Source: Symbiodinium natans (taxonomy: Eukaryota; Sar; Dinophyceae; Suessiales; Symbiodiniaceae). From it: DNA of 64,000 nt. The position numbers were made by a program, and so were the translations under genes. The stretch is from positions 51,240 to 115,239 of the forward strand of contig CAJNDS010000551.1 in NCBI GenBank assembly GCA_905221605.1, in the 5' to 3' direction. Positions 21,910 through 34,172 of the stretch are shown in pieces; position 1 is the stretch's first letter, and every line of letters starts with the position of its first letter. Below the pieces are notes generated by a model, which ran no database searches, was not told the DNA's origin, and saw nothing but the letters and a program-made list of their open reading frames with translations.

Positions 21910-22955
21910 CCACCCCCCACCGCCGCCTTCCCTGCCCTCCTCCCCCCCTCCTTCCTGTTTTGGGATTCAGCGTTTCAACAATTAATTAGTGTTTAGTGAG
22001 CTTTGGGTTTCGGGGTTCAGGGTTTAGTGTTCAGGGTTTATGGGTAGAGTTTTTGGCTTAAGGCTTAGGATTTTACGGTGCAGCTGAAATGAGAAGTGTA
22101 TGTAATCTTAATGTTATGGGATTTTCTGAATTGGGTACTTCTCCATCACACGAAGAAAAAGCTTGACTAGTGAAAGCTAGTACACGAGCTGCTGAACCCT
22201 AAACCCTAAACCCTGAACCCTACTCCTCGCAACCTGGGGAGGATGTCACCGCGGCCAGCTGCTGCAACTAGACCGGGGCTCAGCTGTCAAGTTCTGCATG
22301 AAGAGAGACGCTCACACACCAGGGGCTCAGGTTGAGGGTTTATTGAGGTTGATAGGGCCTTTACAGGGCTGAATAGGGACTGATAGGCTTTAGGGTGTAG
22401 GATTTTTCGGGCTTCTAGGAGGTTTATGGAGTGCCGATTGTCGAAGTTGCAGTGGTGACATGGCACGGCGGTCGCATCGCCTGGTGCAAATGTCGATGTC
22501 TGCAATGTCTCCTCTGTTCTATAATGCCAATCCATAAACTCCTATAGCCCCTAGAACCCTGTGAACCCATTGCCCTATAAGCTCCTAGAAAACTCTACGA
22601 TAAGACCCTATAAACCCTTATCTTAATGAACCAGCCCCCTAAAAAAGTCCTAAAAAAGCCCTCGATAAGCCCTCAACCCGAACATGATGCATCAGCGAAG
22701 GCATGCGGTCCGAGCCGGGCGCTCGGCTCGCCTTGTTTCGCCTGCTACTGTCTAGGGCCTATAGGGAGTTTTGCAGGGTTTGTTGTAGAGTGCTATGGGA
22801 GTTTCAAGGGGTTAGGAATTGGGGATTCGAGTTTGTAGGATTAGACGGTTTCTGGGGTTTATAGTACTATGGGGCAGAAACCCGGAACCCTAAAGCCTAA
22901 ACGCTAAACCCTCCTGAACCCTAAACCCTAAACCCTAAACCCTAAACCCTTCTTC
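21910..22955. other. Stretch without a recognised gene
   Basis: Degenerate G-rich and C-rich heptamer-like sequence and short telomere-type runs (22197-22220, 22915-22950). No coding similarity was recognised. Confidence 0.4.
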
Positions 22956-22959
22956 AAAG

Positions 22960-25900
22960 GACTTTGGGCCCGGTGGCTCTTGTTGGTGCGGGGCCTGGTG
23001 ATCCGGAGCTGCTGACACTGCCCGGGGCCCCAACGCTGGTAAAGGGCGATGCCGAGTAGGGTTTAGGGTATAGGGTTTAGGGTTTAGGGTTTCGGGTTTA
23101 GGGTTTAGGGTTTAGTGTTTAGGGTAACAAATATGCAGCCCGTCTGGAATCTCGGATGTTGAGTCAGAAGTGGCTGGTCAGAGCTGTGCTCTAGACTAGC
23201 CAGGGCGTAATCAAGGGGTCGGAATAATCACACAAATAGTATTCCCTTATGGTCCCTGTATCATTATAATAACCCCCAAGGCCCTGGTCTAATCATGAAG
23301 GCCTCTGTAGTAGGTCACACGGCGCTGTGGCGAAGTCACACGCTACGGAAGAAGACTGCGAATGTGGTACCATAGCCGTCTTCCCTATAGACCTTGAATC
23401 CGAAAAAACCCTAAACCCATGTTCGGGCTTTGCCCAAGCAGAGGCGCGCTGTGCGTCGTCTGGAGGAGCCGAGGGATATATAGGTTGCAGGGATTGGGCT
23501 CTATAGGGTTTGGGCTTGAGGCTATTAGGCTCAGGGATGTAGATAACTATGGGGATTTAGATTTAGGAGAGTGTTTACCGATTTTGTAGTTTTTTTGGTT
23601 TGTGTGTGTGTGTGCGTTTGCACGCCCCTAAACCCTAAACTCCAAACCGTAGTAAATCGTTATCCCCGAGCCCTAAACCCTAAACCTAAACATCTCCGCC
23701 ACCCGTCCCAGGTGGCGGTTGGGTGGGGATACAGTGATCAAGGTTTAAAGTGTTAGGTTTCATGTAGGGTTTGAGGTTTAAGGGGTTAGGGTTCAATTTT
23801 AGGTTGGGTTTAAAGGCTTAAGGGGTTTAGGGGTGGAGGGTTCCGGGTTTCGGGCTGAAGTAATGATCAAATTATGGGCCAAGGCTTGGATGTCTGATGG
23901 GATCGGCAGAAGTGAGCCCAAAGCCCAGACAGTTTAGGGTTTAGGGTTCAGGGCTTATGTAGGGTTAGGGTTTAGGGGTAGCTCCTGATCCTGGAGCACC
24001 AAGATCAGGCTGCTGACGTGGTGCTTCACGACAGCCTCATCCCAGAAGAGGCCCAGACGTGCATGGCTCGAAAGCTGTTAGCTCCGCAGGTCCGATATAC
24101 CTTGTGAGGAATAGGGTTCAGGGTTTAGGCCAGCGATTGACTGTGGTGGAGTCCGGCTTGGTGATATCGTGAATCCACCATCTTGCACTTGCAGACAGTT
24201 GGAGATCTGAGGAAACTGGTTAGGGGTTCAGGGGCTTGGGGGTTTAGAGGGTTTAGGGCAGGTGCCCTGGGTGAGAAATCATGGCTGTATCCTTGCCCCT
24301 CCCGAGCAACAAAAATGCGACTCTGCACCAGTTCTGCCGGTGTTTTTTGCGGCCAATTCTGCGCCACCCACCCACCAACCCTTTAAACCCTAAACCCCAA
24401 ACAATAAACCCCAAACCCCAAACCCCAAACCCCAAACCCCAAACCCCAAACCCTAAACCCCAAACCCTAAACCCTAAACCCTAAACCCATGGGCTCTGCG
24501 AGGTCCTGAACATGGTGCCCCGACGCGCGCAGCTGATCAACGTGGGCAAGCGATGTGGCGATGTCAAGGCTCTTGTAGTGGCTGCTTCATATTTGGGGGG
24601 TTTAGGGTTTAGGGTTTAGGGCCTAGGGTTTAGGGTTTAGGGTTTAGGGTTTAGGGTTTTAGGGTTTAGGGTTTAGGGTTTAGGGTTTAGGGCTTCATTT
24701 AAATAGGGGGTAAGGGAAGAATTACTAGTAGTATTCTCGTATATGGTTGGGGGCTGCTTAATATACAGGGGGGTAAGAGAAGAATTGCTAGTGGCATTCC
24801 CTTATGGGTTGCCATAGAGGTATACTAGAGCAGCCCCCCCAAAACTGCTGTTCTAATTGTCAAGACCCCTATATTAAGCCCTGCAGGGCGTAAGCCTCCA
24901 ATCCGCTATATATTTAGCACGGGACAGGTTGGCGGGTATTAGTTAAACTACTGTCAACCTCTTGTAGAGAGCAAAGTGCAGCAGCAGAATGAGACAATAT
25001 CAGGTTCAGCATTTTAGGGCAGGCTTGGCCAACCCTAAACCCTAAACCCTAAACCCTAAACCCTAAACCCTAAACCCTAAACCCTAAACCCTAAACCCTA
25101 AACCCTAAACCCTAAACCCTAAACCCTAAACCGTGAGGACAGAGGCCTTCAGCAGCAGGCGGGGACACGATGCCGCAGCTGTCTCAAAGCCCGCTCTGTA
25201 GTGTGCAGAAGCCGATGCAGATGCCGCAAGCTCCCGAGCCCGATCCCAGCCATGTTCACTTAGGGTTTAGGGTTTATTTAGGGCTTAGGGTTTAGGGTTT
25301 AGGTTTTAGGGTTTGGGGTTTAGGGTTTAGGGTTTAGGGTTCACTGTTCACTGACAAGCTTTTCATGCTCTAGGAGATCCATGACTTGATGCTGACGCAC
25401 AGCCGACGTGGGTGCAACGTTGTTCGACTCAAATGCCCTCGACTCGGCGATGAAATCGTATTGGCCACATGAACATGGGTGGATAGGATTTAGGTTTGCG
25501 TGAGGGCCAGGCAGATTCTAAACCCTAAACCCTAAACCCTAACCCTAAACCCTAAACCCCTGTGGCTTGTCATGGGTGATGCCTGGGGCGTGAAGCCATG
25601 CTTGAGGTGGCGATCCCTTCATATTCGGCCGAGGGGGTGAGGCCAGAATGTCAACGGTTTTTGAAACACCGTGGCGTGGGGGTTTGCGGAATTAGGGTTT
25701 AGCGTTTAGGGTTTAGGGTTTAGGGTTTAGGGGTACCTTCATGGGGTCCTTAGTATAAGGGTATCCTTCCATGTGGGGGTTGATTTTAGGGGTCCCTTAT
25801 TTTCGTAAACCCCCACGCGGACCGAGTGCAAGGATAGCAAGCAAGAGCTTTTTTCTTACTGCTGGTTAGTAGGGAATGAGGGAATGGAGTTCCCTACATC

Positions 25901-28900
25901 CCCCGAAATCTACCCTTGAAGGGATTATACTCGCATAGGGTACCTTTTTCCCTCACACTAAACCCTAAAACCTAAACCCTAAACCCTGAACCCTGAACCC
26001 TGAACCCTGAACCATCGTCAGGAGGTGGAGTTCTTGGCAGCGAACCATGCGCCAAGCTGAGCGACTGTCGGTGCTAATCCCTTCCTCATGGTCGGCCTCT
26101 TGAATCAAAACTTCCAAGTTCCTACTGAGGGTTCAGGGTTCAGGGCTTAGGGTTTAGGGTTTAGGGTTTAGGGTTTAGGGTTTGGGGTCAAGCTCTTAAT
26201 TGACCAAGATGACCTAGCCGGAGGCACGGATTGATGCCTTCGCACCTGCCTCATTGGCAGGCTTTGCAGTTGAGGCGTCAAACCTAAATCCCAAACCCCA
26301 TGATTCCCGGCGGATTGAATTTACCTTTCCAAACCTACCTCTACCTGTCTCTCGACCTATCTATCGATCTACTGGGTGTATCTATCGGATAGGCGGTAAA
26401 TATAGTTCTAGCAGAATTCTGTCTTCATCCGGGCCAAACCCTCGTCACCCGGAACCTACACCGTAGTAGCTGAGTGAGTACACTTTACACTTTTTGGGAT
26501 ACTTCATCCCCTATAGCACTGAAAATGTGCACTTTTGGGGGGGCTTATGAACTCAGCAACTATAAGACGCCGCATGACTACACCAGGTGCCCTGCGAGGT
26601 GGTGCCCGGCATCACCAGCGCATTGGGCGCTGCCGCGTCCTGCCAGGCCAGGAAAAGGGGGTTTGGGGGTCTCTAGGATTTCTGGAGATCTTGAGTCCCG
26701 TACTGGGTTTAAGAGGGTCATATTTATGAACATGTTTCTCCCTTACTGGGCTTAAGAGGGTTATGTTTTGGAGTATTTTTCAGATGCTGTTCAAGGGCCC
26801 TCCTAGGTTTAGGGTTTAAAGCGGGAAACCCTAACGATCCTAACGCCTTGACCCCTCCTCCCCATGTGCAGGTTCCCCTGACCCATCGGGGCTTCAACAC
26901 CAACCATCTCCACCTGTGCGTTGGGCAGAGCAAGGCCAAGGAGCTTGCAGCTGGGCGCTCAGGAGGCTTTTGGACAAGCCATTTCAACCATTCCAACCAG
27001 TTCGAATGCTTTGGGCTTTCCCCGGGAGCCCCGAAAAAAATCTCCATTTCAACCATTTCAAACCATGTCAAAAGGCTACTTTATTTAATCATTTCAACCA
27101 ATTCAACCGTTTCAAAACGGTTGAAGGCTTGCGGCTTTAGGGAGTGAAAAACACATGCTTTTTAGTTTGGCAAAATTTGGGAGAACTTGGTGAGAAGCAA
27201 GGTATACCTAGCTAAAGGCAGGGGCGAAGAAGGTTGCCAGGGTTGCCGTTCGGGGAACTTGACTTACGAACTCATATCCTTCACCACCCCATCATGGTAC
27301 CTCCCTAAACTCTAAACCCTGAATCCGAAACCTCAGTTTAGAAGGAGCTGAAGCAGCCACCAAAGTGGTAAGAGCAGCGCCGAAGGATATGGACTGGGCG
27401 GAGATGGCGAAGCGGGCGATGCAGCAGACGGCCGCCGGCGACCAAGAGATGCCATCAAGCGAGATGGGCCCCTGTTTTGAGGGCCCCCCAAATTATCGTC
27501 GTTTTGCTTGAGAAAGCGATACCTAACCCCAAAAGCGATACCTGCAATGAAATGTCTCAGTCGTGGCCTCTAGGTTTTGCCGCACGCTCATATAGATGAT
27601 AGCCTTTCGCATGCATAGGGGCCACCTCTACTTTTGCAAGGCGCCTTCCTGCTATGAGTTGCTGTCCATGACGGCTCCTGTCATGCTTGTCGGTGGACAT
27701 GTGTCATATTACGCATGCTTGAGGTCTTCTACATGGGCCTCAAGCTCCTGGACAAGATCTGCACAACCCTGAGGCCAGCCGTGCGAACTTCGCCTGTGTC
27801 TCCATGAGGGGCTTGACCCCAAGCAAAGGGTCTTTGTTGGTATACTCAGGAATAAATCTGCTACAGTTGCACCAGGGCCCCCGGTTGTAGTCTATCGGCA
27901 CCCAGCGTGGAGCTTGGCGCGGCCAGGGAGAATGGCGCGCCGGCCGAGACACCCATGATGCTAGTCGAGCCTGGGGCCTCAGCTGAATTCCCAGGGGACT
28001 CCGCTGTCCACTGTCCTCCTATCAGGATAAACAGTAACTAAGGGAAGATTCCTGAAAGCATGAAATTATTATTAAAAAAAAAGGATCTAAGAGGACTTAG
28101 GGAGTCCATTCTTTCATTCTCAGGGATGCTGGAGGCCCCTGAGCTTGTCCCTTCTTGAAGCCACAGCTTGAATCGACCAGTCCGTTCTTATAGGGGTGGG
28201 TAGGGTCAACTGAGTACTTGCAAGCCACACGCACGGGCGCATGGAGTTCTCTAGTCCCACTCTTGAAGAACTGCCCAGAACCCAAGGCCCCAAGTTCTAA
28301 AGCTTTGTGTGTCTACCAGATGTCAGGGTTAAGCCTTAAGCCCTTAGCCTATAAAGCCTTACGCCCACATCTCTTAAACCCGCATGGGACTCAGCCAACG
28401 AAGCCCTGCAGTTCGAACTTGAGACCAGGTCTGCCACTTCTCCCACGGAGACGTCGCTGTACAGCACATTGGGCGAGATGTCGGATCCTCAGCGGAGAGG
28501 GTGTGAGGGGCACACAGGTTTAGGCTTCCGGGGGGGGGGGGGGGGGGGGGAAAACCCTAAACCCTAATTAAACCCTAAACCCTAAACCCTAAATACAAGG
28601 TGTGGTGAATGATACTCTCAGCGCTGCGCGATGCCAAGGCCTGCAGAAGTCAAAAAGCAGCAGGCCGGCGTTTCTTGCTGCAACCATTGCGATTCTTAAA
28701 CTACTTCTAGGACCCAGAGTAGATTAATTATAAGCCCAACCAGGAAGGGTTGGGTATAGACTTGTCGTGGAATGTGGTGCAACGCACAAGATTCAAGCAA
28801 TGCTGTCGCCACAGCGTCAGTCACTAACACCCCTGCACCAACCTGGAGACACGCAGTCCCGTATTAATCATTCACCCTGACCGCAAGAACTGGGTCAGGG

Positions 28901-29760
28901 TTTTAGGGACGCCAAAACCGCTTAATCCCAAAACCAAGGCCGCGATAGCCTTAAAGCCCGACCCCTCCTGAAGGTTAACACTGTCAGCTGATCCAGAACC
29001 CTAAACCTTGAACCCTCAATATATAAATGACCTGAAAGCTTAACCCCACACCCCTGAACTTTGAGACATTGCATCCCGGTTCCCAAAACCCTAAACCCTA
29101 AACCCTAAACCCTAAACCCTAAACCCTAAACCCTAAACCCTTGCAGTTTGGCAGCGGTGGGCCGGTCCTGATCATTTTAGGTGCGGAGCCCGGGGGGTGT
29201 GCCAGGGAGGGCCGCTGTCTCGAAGGGCGGGGGGGGCAGTGCTTCTGGGGGTGTCGGGGGTTTAGGGGTTCAGGGTTTAGGGGTTTAGGGGTTTAGGGGT
29301 TTAGGGGTTTAGGGGTTTAGGGGTTTAGGGGTTTAGGGGTTTAGGGGTTTAGGGGCTTAGGGGTTTAGGGGTTTAGGGGTTTAGGGGTTTAGGGGTTTAG
29401 GGGTTTAGGGGTTTAGGGGTTTAGGGGTTTAGGGGTTTAGGGGTTTAGGGTTCAGGAGTTTAGGGCTTTGGGGTTTAGGGGTCTAGGGGTCTAGGGGTCT
29501 AGGGTGTCGGCTTGATAGGGTTTACTGAGGGTTGTTGTAAGGGTTTCTACGGGTTTCTAATTGGTTTCTAAGGGTTTTAGGCCACCATTTGCTTGAAGCA
29601 ATTAGTAGTTTAGGGGTTTATGGAGGGTTTATGGGTATGTAGGGTTTATGGGTTGTTTGTGTTATGGGGTTTTCAGGCTTTCGAGGATTTACAGGGTTCA
29701 GGGTTTGGGCCAAGTCGGTGCAGGTGGCTGGCAGGCGCTGCGCTATACTGAGCCCGAAAG
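22960..29760 (+). CDS. Uroporphyrinogen-III C-methyltransferase (SUMT), multi-exon
   Basis: SUMT uses S-adenosylmethionine to methylate uroporphyrinogen III to precorrin-2 for siroheme. Exons in order: 22960 to about 23028 (VALVGAGPGDPELLTL, the SAM-binding loop), 23444-23465 (RAVRRLE), 24009-24050 (AADVVLHDSLIPEE), 24503-24568 (RRAQLINVGKRCGD), 24970-24990 (SKVQQQN), 25374-25434 (EIHDLMLTHSRRGCNVVRLK), 25607-25641 (GDPFIFGRGGE), 26022-26049 (EVEFLAANH), 26261-26274, 26599-26646 (VVPGITSALGAAASCQ), 26872-26949 (VPLTHRGFNTNHLHLCVG), 27386-27430 (DMDWAEMAKRAMQQT), 27724-27773 (VFYMGLKLLDKICTTL), 27927-27968 (NGAPAETPMMLVE), 28429 to about 28490 (SATSPTETSLYSTLGEMS), about 29150-29201 (GGPVLIILG) and 29724-29760. 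All hallmark blocks (GAGPGDPELLT, VVRLKxGDPFxFGRGGE, PGITSA, PLTHRG, YMGL, TPxxLVE) occur in family order. Reading phase is consistent across most joins with GC, GA or GT donors. The last exon and 5' end are uncertain. Probably plastid-located in algae, but no targeting peptide is visible. Confidence 0.93.
23211..23310. mobile_element. Short dispersed element, family A
   Basis: Starts AAGGGGTCGGAATAATCAC and includes TATTCCCTTATGGTCCCTG; the end is TAATCATGAAGGCC. It lies in a SUMT intron. Confidence 0.75.
24385..24488 (-). repeat. Telomere-type array, CCCCAAA and CCCTAAA units
   Basis: A run of CCCCAAA variants turns into CCCTAAA and stops 14 bases before the SUMT exon at 24503. Confidence 0.9.
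24598..24690 (+). repeat. Telomere-type array (TTTAGGG)
   Basis: About 13 units in the SUMT intron, followed by a tandemly repeated family A-like element at 24700-24878. Confidence 0.95.
24700..24878. repeat. Family A-related element, partly duplicated
   Basis: GGGGGTAAGGGAAGAATTAC at 24705 and GGGGGTAAGAGAAGAATTGC near 24768 are repeats of each other. The end TAATTGTCAAGACCCCTATA matches the family A right end. Confidence 0.6.
25031..25135 (-). repeat. Telomere-type array (CCCTAAA)
   Basis: About 15 perfect units in a SUMT intron. Confidence 0.95.
25725..25825. repeat. Dispersed element, family F
   Basis: Shares GGGTCCCTTATTTTCGTAAA and CCCCCACGCGG, plus upstream TTCATGGGG, with the stretch at 58655-58742. 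It lies in a SUMT intron. Confidence 0.6.
25867..25957. mobile_element. Short inverted-repeat element, family B
   Basis: Starts TAGTAGGGAATGAGGGAATG; the centre ACCCTTGAAGGGATTATAC matches the 13826 copy; ends TACCTTTTTCCCTCA. It lies in a SUMT intron. Confidence 0.75.
26464..26573. mobile_element. Short inverted-repeat element, family E, in SUMT intron
   Basis: The left end GTAGTAGCTGAGTGAGTACA and right end CTTATGAACTCAGCAACTAT form an imperfect inverted repeat. Closely related to the element that forms an intron in aldolase copy 2 (43152-43252). It ends about 25 bases before the SUMT acceptor at 26598. Confidence 0.8.
26985..27125. repeat. Degenerate TTTCAACCA repeats
   Basis: About ten imperfect copies of a 9-10 bp motif (TTTCAACCA, ATTCAACCG) close with CCGTTTCAAAACGGTTGAA, a small hairpin. 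It lies in a SUMT intron. Confidence 0.8.
28530..28550. repeat. Poly-G tract, 21 bases
   Basis: G21 directly followed by A4 and CCCTAAA units. Confidence 0.95.
29260..29500 (+). repeat. Octamer array (TTTAGGGG)
   Basis: About 25 copies of an 8-bp unit GGGGTTTA, unlike the 7-bp arrays elsewhere, with TCTAGGGG variants at the 3' end. It lies near the 3' end of the SUMT gene. Confidence 0.95.
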
Positions 29761-30357
29761 ACAGCTTTGAACCCTAGCCCCTGGATCCTTCCATATTAGG
29801 GTTTAGGGTTTAGGGTTTAGGGTTTATAGGGTTGCGGGTTCTGACTGCCTTGAACCCTATGAATCTAAGCGCTAAATCCTCCACGCTGTAGCCCCTCTGT
29901 CTATCTTCGTGAGGAGGATGGGGATTGTGAGACCAAAAACAGCCCACTGGCTAGATCCGTGCCTTTGCTGGTGCGCGCCAGTGGGTCAGTGAGCTGTCAC
30001 CCCTGCGAAGAACGCTGAGCTTAAAACACCTACACCCTAAGCAACATCCCTAAGCCACAGCGTCCTTAAGCTCTCGCAGGACGCGTTTAGGGTTTTGAGG
30101 TTTTGGGGCTGTGGCTACAGGTTTAAGTTCATTGCGTGCTGAGAGCCTACCTTGTACAACGAGAAGTTGCCTGAATCATTGGGTATAGTTCTTTCTCTCA
30201 AAGTGAATATTATGGTTCTAGAGGCAGCGCACTAAAGCAACCTAAACCACCTAATTAAGACCTAAGGCCCTAAACCCAAAAGCCCTGAACCTCAAAATCC
30301 TTGCTTTCAAACGGCAAAACACACCCGGAGAGCCCAATAATACCCCCTTAATTCGGC

Positions 30358-30525
30358 AGCATGCCTTACACCATCATAAGGTTCCCTGTACACTTCATGG
30401 TAACCATGGTATACTGCTTAGAAGCGACAGGGAATTGGGATCTCTGGCAAGTATACCTTACACCATAAGAAGGATCCCCATGTACGGTATATTCCCTAGG
30501 AAAGGGGTATTGGGCTCTTTGGCAA
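30358..30525. repeat. Tandem duplication of about 85 bp
   Basis: CCTTACACCATCATAAGG and CCTTACACCATAAGAAGG, then CCCTGTAC/CCATGTAC, then GGAATTGGGATCTCTGGCAAG versus GGTATTGGGCTCTTTGGCAAG, mark two diverged copies. Confidence 0.7.
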
Positions 30526-30694
30526 GGCCCTAAACCCTAAACCCTAAACCCTAAACCCTAAACCCTAAACCCTAAACCAAGGTCCTACTGCGGCCTTCCC
30601 TGCCCATCTGGAGCGCCTGGCCAACGGCGAGGCCGCCGCCAAGCGGCGGAAGGCGCCGGAGGGACGGAACGTAGGAAGGCACGAGCGCAGCGTC

Positions 30695-30985
30695 ATATGT
30701 ATGTATGTATGTATGTACGTATGTATGTACTTACACAGATGTATTATGTATGCATATATATATATATACATACATGCATCCAGCACGTGTGTAGGTAAGT
30801 ATGTATGTAAGTGGGTGCGACCAAACATACTGATCTACTTCTTTGGTTATGAAGTGCTATCAACTTATCCGTATCGCACTCGAATCGCCATAGATGTGTA
30901 TATATATATACATATATATATATACAATCTTATTTATAGTTTTGTTTCTTTGCTTATTTATTGATTTCTACCATACGGTTTTATG
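30695..30985. repeat. GTAT/TA microsatellite region
   Basis: (GTAT)n at 30696-30730 and (TA)n tracts at 30752-30768 and 30898-30925. Confidence 0.9.
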
Positions 30986-32045
30986 GCTGCACCGTTATGC
31001 AGTAATTTAGCGAGCTATATGTTCATATGTTCAGGCAGCTAATTAATTGCGTGTTCTGCTTCTACAACTCACAAATGTATAGCATGTTCTTATACATGTT
31101 CTTCGTGTGATTCTTTAATCGCATCATATTCACTCGTGGGATAATTATAGACTAATTATGAAAATACAGAAAGTAATATGTGCATATATATATATGCAAT
31201 ACATGCATTTACTTCTTTATCTCTGTTTACATGTCATGGGGGGCAGGTGCCAGAGAAGATGTGTCAAGATGCCGCATCATATCGCACTACAGCCCGGCCA
31301 CGTCCGTACCCACATGTGTGATGTGGGTTTAGGGTTGTCCATAGGGTTAAGGCTCAGGGATTTACTTTTCGGTTGAGGGCTTGCTTGGGAGGTCAGGTTC
31401 AGGGTTTGGGCTTGAAAGGGTGGGGAGGAACCGGGCTCAGCACCTTTTCAATATATATATATATATATATATGCATTTATATATTTAAATTTTCTTAAAT
31501 TTATCTGCATCTGCATGTTTTTCATGAATATGTACACATGTATGCGCATACCGAAGTGCTTGGTCATTCTCACAGCCGCGGCAGTCTGTGTTTGTGAAGG
31601 CCAAGCGCATGCAAGCTCGTGTTGTCTTGGGCTGGATTGATCGGCGCTTTGCCCAGCGGGTGCTGGCTCAGGATTTCAGAAACTCGGGTTAAGCAAAGTT
31701 GCGACATTGTCAGGAGTCGTGATGACTACTTGCTGGGGGGTGATGCAAGAAACCCCAAACCCTAAACCCTAGGTGTTGCTTCGTTGGTGGTTGGGGTGTG
31801 CTTGCTGGTCGCAGGTTGATCAGCGCAGTGATGTGCGCCACAACAAGATGGCCGAAGCTTGCGATGCGTAGGGTTGCAGTGTAGCAGAGGTGCTGAGCAC
31901 CTGCTCTTTACCCCACCTGCCTAGTCCAGGATGAGCTGCAGCAGAATAGCTCTTAATTACAGCTCCGCTACTCCAGGCGAGCTTGTGGTCAATCGGTCCT
32001 CAACCTCTGTGCTGCTCAGCCGCTGAGGCTCAGCCCCCTTGGGCC

Positions 32046-32140
32046 TATAACCCTAAACCCTAAACCCTAAACCCTAAACCCTAAACCCTAAACCCTAAAC
32101 CCTAAACCCTAAACCCTAAACCCTAAACCCTAAACCCTAT
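32046..32140 (-). repeat. Telomere-type array (CCCTAAA)
   Basis: About 13 units; an opposite-orientation array of eight TTTAGGG units follows at 32288-32340. Confidence 0.95.
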
Positions 32141-32650
32141 GCTCGGATTTTAGAACTTAGAATTACTGATGACTTGTCATCCCCGTTACTTTTGAGCATC
32201 TCTGGTTGCTGGACTTGTGTGCACGTCTCTTCGACAGCAGTAGACCGGAGGTCGCTGCAGCTGACGGGCCTTATCCCCCCCCTGCTTTAGGGGTTTAGGG
32301 TTTAGGGTTTAGGGTTTAGGGTTTAGGGTTTAGGGTTTGGGGTTCCCTGCAGGGGGGGTCGAAGGCTTCGAAGGCTTAGAAGCTTCGGACATATCATCTC
32401 GCAGGAGAGATCTGTGTCGCAAAGATGCAGCTCCCTGCGGAGTCTGTTCCGGTGTTGCCAAAGGCTCTGCAAAGCGCTGACCTCTGATGAGGTGCGGCTC
32501 AAGTGGGACAACCATTTTCCCTCCCACTCGGGGCGCGAAGGCTTTGCTATAGCCTTTGCCCCACAATCGGCTCGCGCGCCAGACAATCGCAACCTGCCAA
32601 TTGCTGAAGTCCGGCAAAAAACCACAGAAGAACCGGCACACACCAGGGCT

Positions 32651-32748
32651 GGTACCAGTACTAGTATTCTCTTATGGTCCCTTTATAATTGACTAGAATA
32701 TCCCCCCAAAAACCCTATTCTAATGATTAAGGCCCCTATATTATTACC
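32651..32748. mobile_element. Short dispersed element, family A
   Basis: Contains TATTCTCTTATGGTCCCTTT, ATATCCCCCCAAAAACCCTA and the right end TAATGATTAAGGCCCCTATA. Confidence 0.75.
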
Positions 32749-33077
32749 ATCAGAAAGCTGTCAAGCTGTCGAGTGCCTCAGAATTCCAGGAGCCATGCCC
32801 AGGTTCAGCAAAGTCTCCGCATCCGTCGGCCCTTTGAGGTAAGTGGGGCATGGGCTGTAGGTCATGCGAGTGGAGGACATCGTGGTACCCGGATACACTG
32901 AGCCACTGACAGAAGCATCTACCCAAAAAGCACGACTTGCAGGGACAGACTACGGAGAAGAGGGGCAATCCTTACTTCAAGCTAAATGATGGGCTACACT
33001 GCTCAGTGACAGCCATGCGCCGTCGTTAACAAGCGTGGGCGTGGCGGTCTCAGTCGGAAGAAGCCAGAGCTTTTGTT

Positions 33078-33270
33078 AGGGTTTCAGCTCATGATTTGGG
33101 ATCTGTGCGGGTAAGGGTTCTGGGTTTAGGGTTTCAGCTTGTGATTAAGGATCTATGGGGGCAAGGGTTCTGGGTTTCGGGTTCAGGGTTTAGGGTTTCA
33201 GCTTGTGATTTAGGATCTATAGGGGTTAGGGTTCTGGGTTTAGGGTTCAGGGTTTAGGGTTTAGGGTTTC
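33078..33270. repeat. Minisatellite, about 57-bp unit, three copies
   Basis: Each copy runs GGGTTTCAGCT(T/C)(G/A)TGATTT... then GGATCTATGGGGGCAAGGG, then TTCTGGGTTTAGGG. Telomere-type heptamers are part of the unit. Confidence 0.85.
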
Positions 33271-33849
33271 AGGTCTCTGTGGGTGCAAGATGAAGCACTG
33301 ATGGCAATGTGTGGAAATGATTGCGAAGACAGCCACTGGCTAAACCCTAAACTTTACCCCCAAACCCTAAACTTTACCCTAAACCCTAAGCTTGACCCTA
33401 AACCCTAAGCCCTACACCCTAAACTGCATGCGGATCCTCACAGGCATGAACAGCTCCGACTGCCATGGGCACTCCCTGCAGAGTTTGAGAGGAATTTTGC
33501 CTAGGTTTCCCTGAGAGAAACCTCCAAAGGGCACCGCCTGAATAGCTACGGGGAGATTTCGTCAGCTGGGTGAGGACTTGAGCAATTCATCAGCGTAGGC
33601 TGCCCTTTGTTACAGGGCTTCCAGGAAGGATCGATGCTTGTCGGGTCGTGATGTATCTTGCGACGAGGACCGAGCCGTTATGCGCCAGCTATGCCTCGAA
33701 GCCTCTCATCCCACTTGCCCAGAACTCACATCCTCAGCAGCTGAAGGCTATGTCAAAAGAGGTGCAGTTTCCACCTCGCCAATCCGGCCAACATACAACA
33801 ACCAGCACCTTATTTCGGGAGTTTAGCGACCACAGAACAGTTACCACTA

Positions 33850-33960
33850 CTTGGAGGTTCATTTTGGTACCTTATAAGTCTATTATAAGTACGGTAACTA
33901 TGCTTGCAGCCCGATTTAGGGTACTTAGAATTACTTCTAGTACCCATGAATTTTCGAGTA
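33850..33960. mobile_element. Inverted-repeat element, family C
   Basis: Starts ACTTGGAGGTTCATTTTGG and ends TAGTACCCATGAATTTTCGA. It lies upstream of aldolase copy 1. Confidence 0.7.
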
Positions 33961-34172
33961 GCTCACACCAATTCTGCTTGGCAACGTTCACAAAAAGGCA
34001 TAAACGGCGCGCGCGGAATGGCGTGCTTGTCTTGTTGTCGGTTGCTACCCCCGGCTTGCTCACCCATAGTTGACATCATGACGCTCCCACAATCTCTGCA
34101 TCCATCTACGCCCGGTAGCTATAGCCAGAGCCATTTCTTCAAGTCATTTTTTGCCAGAGGTAGTTTCCAAAC

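Larger units (their letters stand above)
29770..34150. other. Stretch with possible exons of an unidentified gene
   Basis: Candidate exons with AG|G-type boundaries: about 30582-30690 (HLERLANGEAAAKRRKAPEG, basic), 31247-31318 (VPEKMCQDAASYRTTARP), about 31575-31690 (SVFVKAKRMQARVVLGWIDR), 31815-31867, about 32410-32470 (KMQLPAESVPVLPKALQS) and 33600-33825. One canonical donor TTTGAG|GTAAGT lies at 32835. They may form one gene, but no family was recognised and joins could not be checked. The rest is AT-rich microsatellite (30695-31200, 31450-31500), telomere-type arrays and repeats. Confidence 0.3.
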
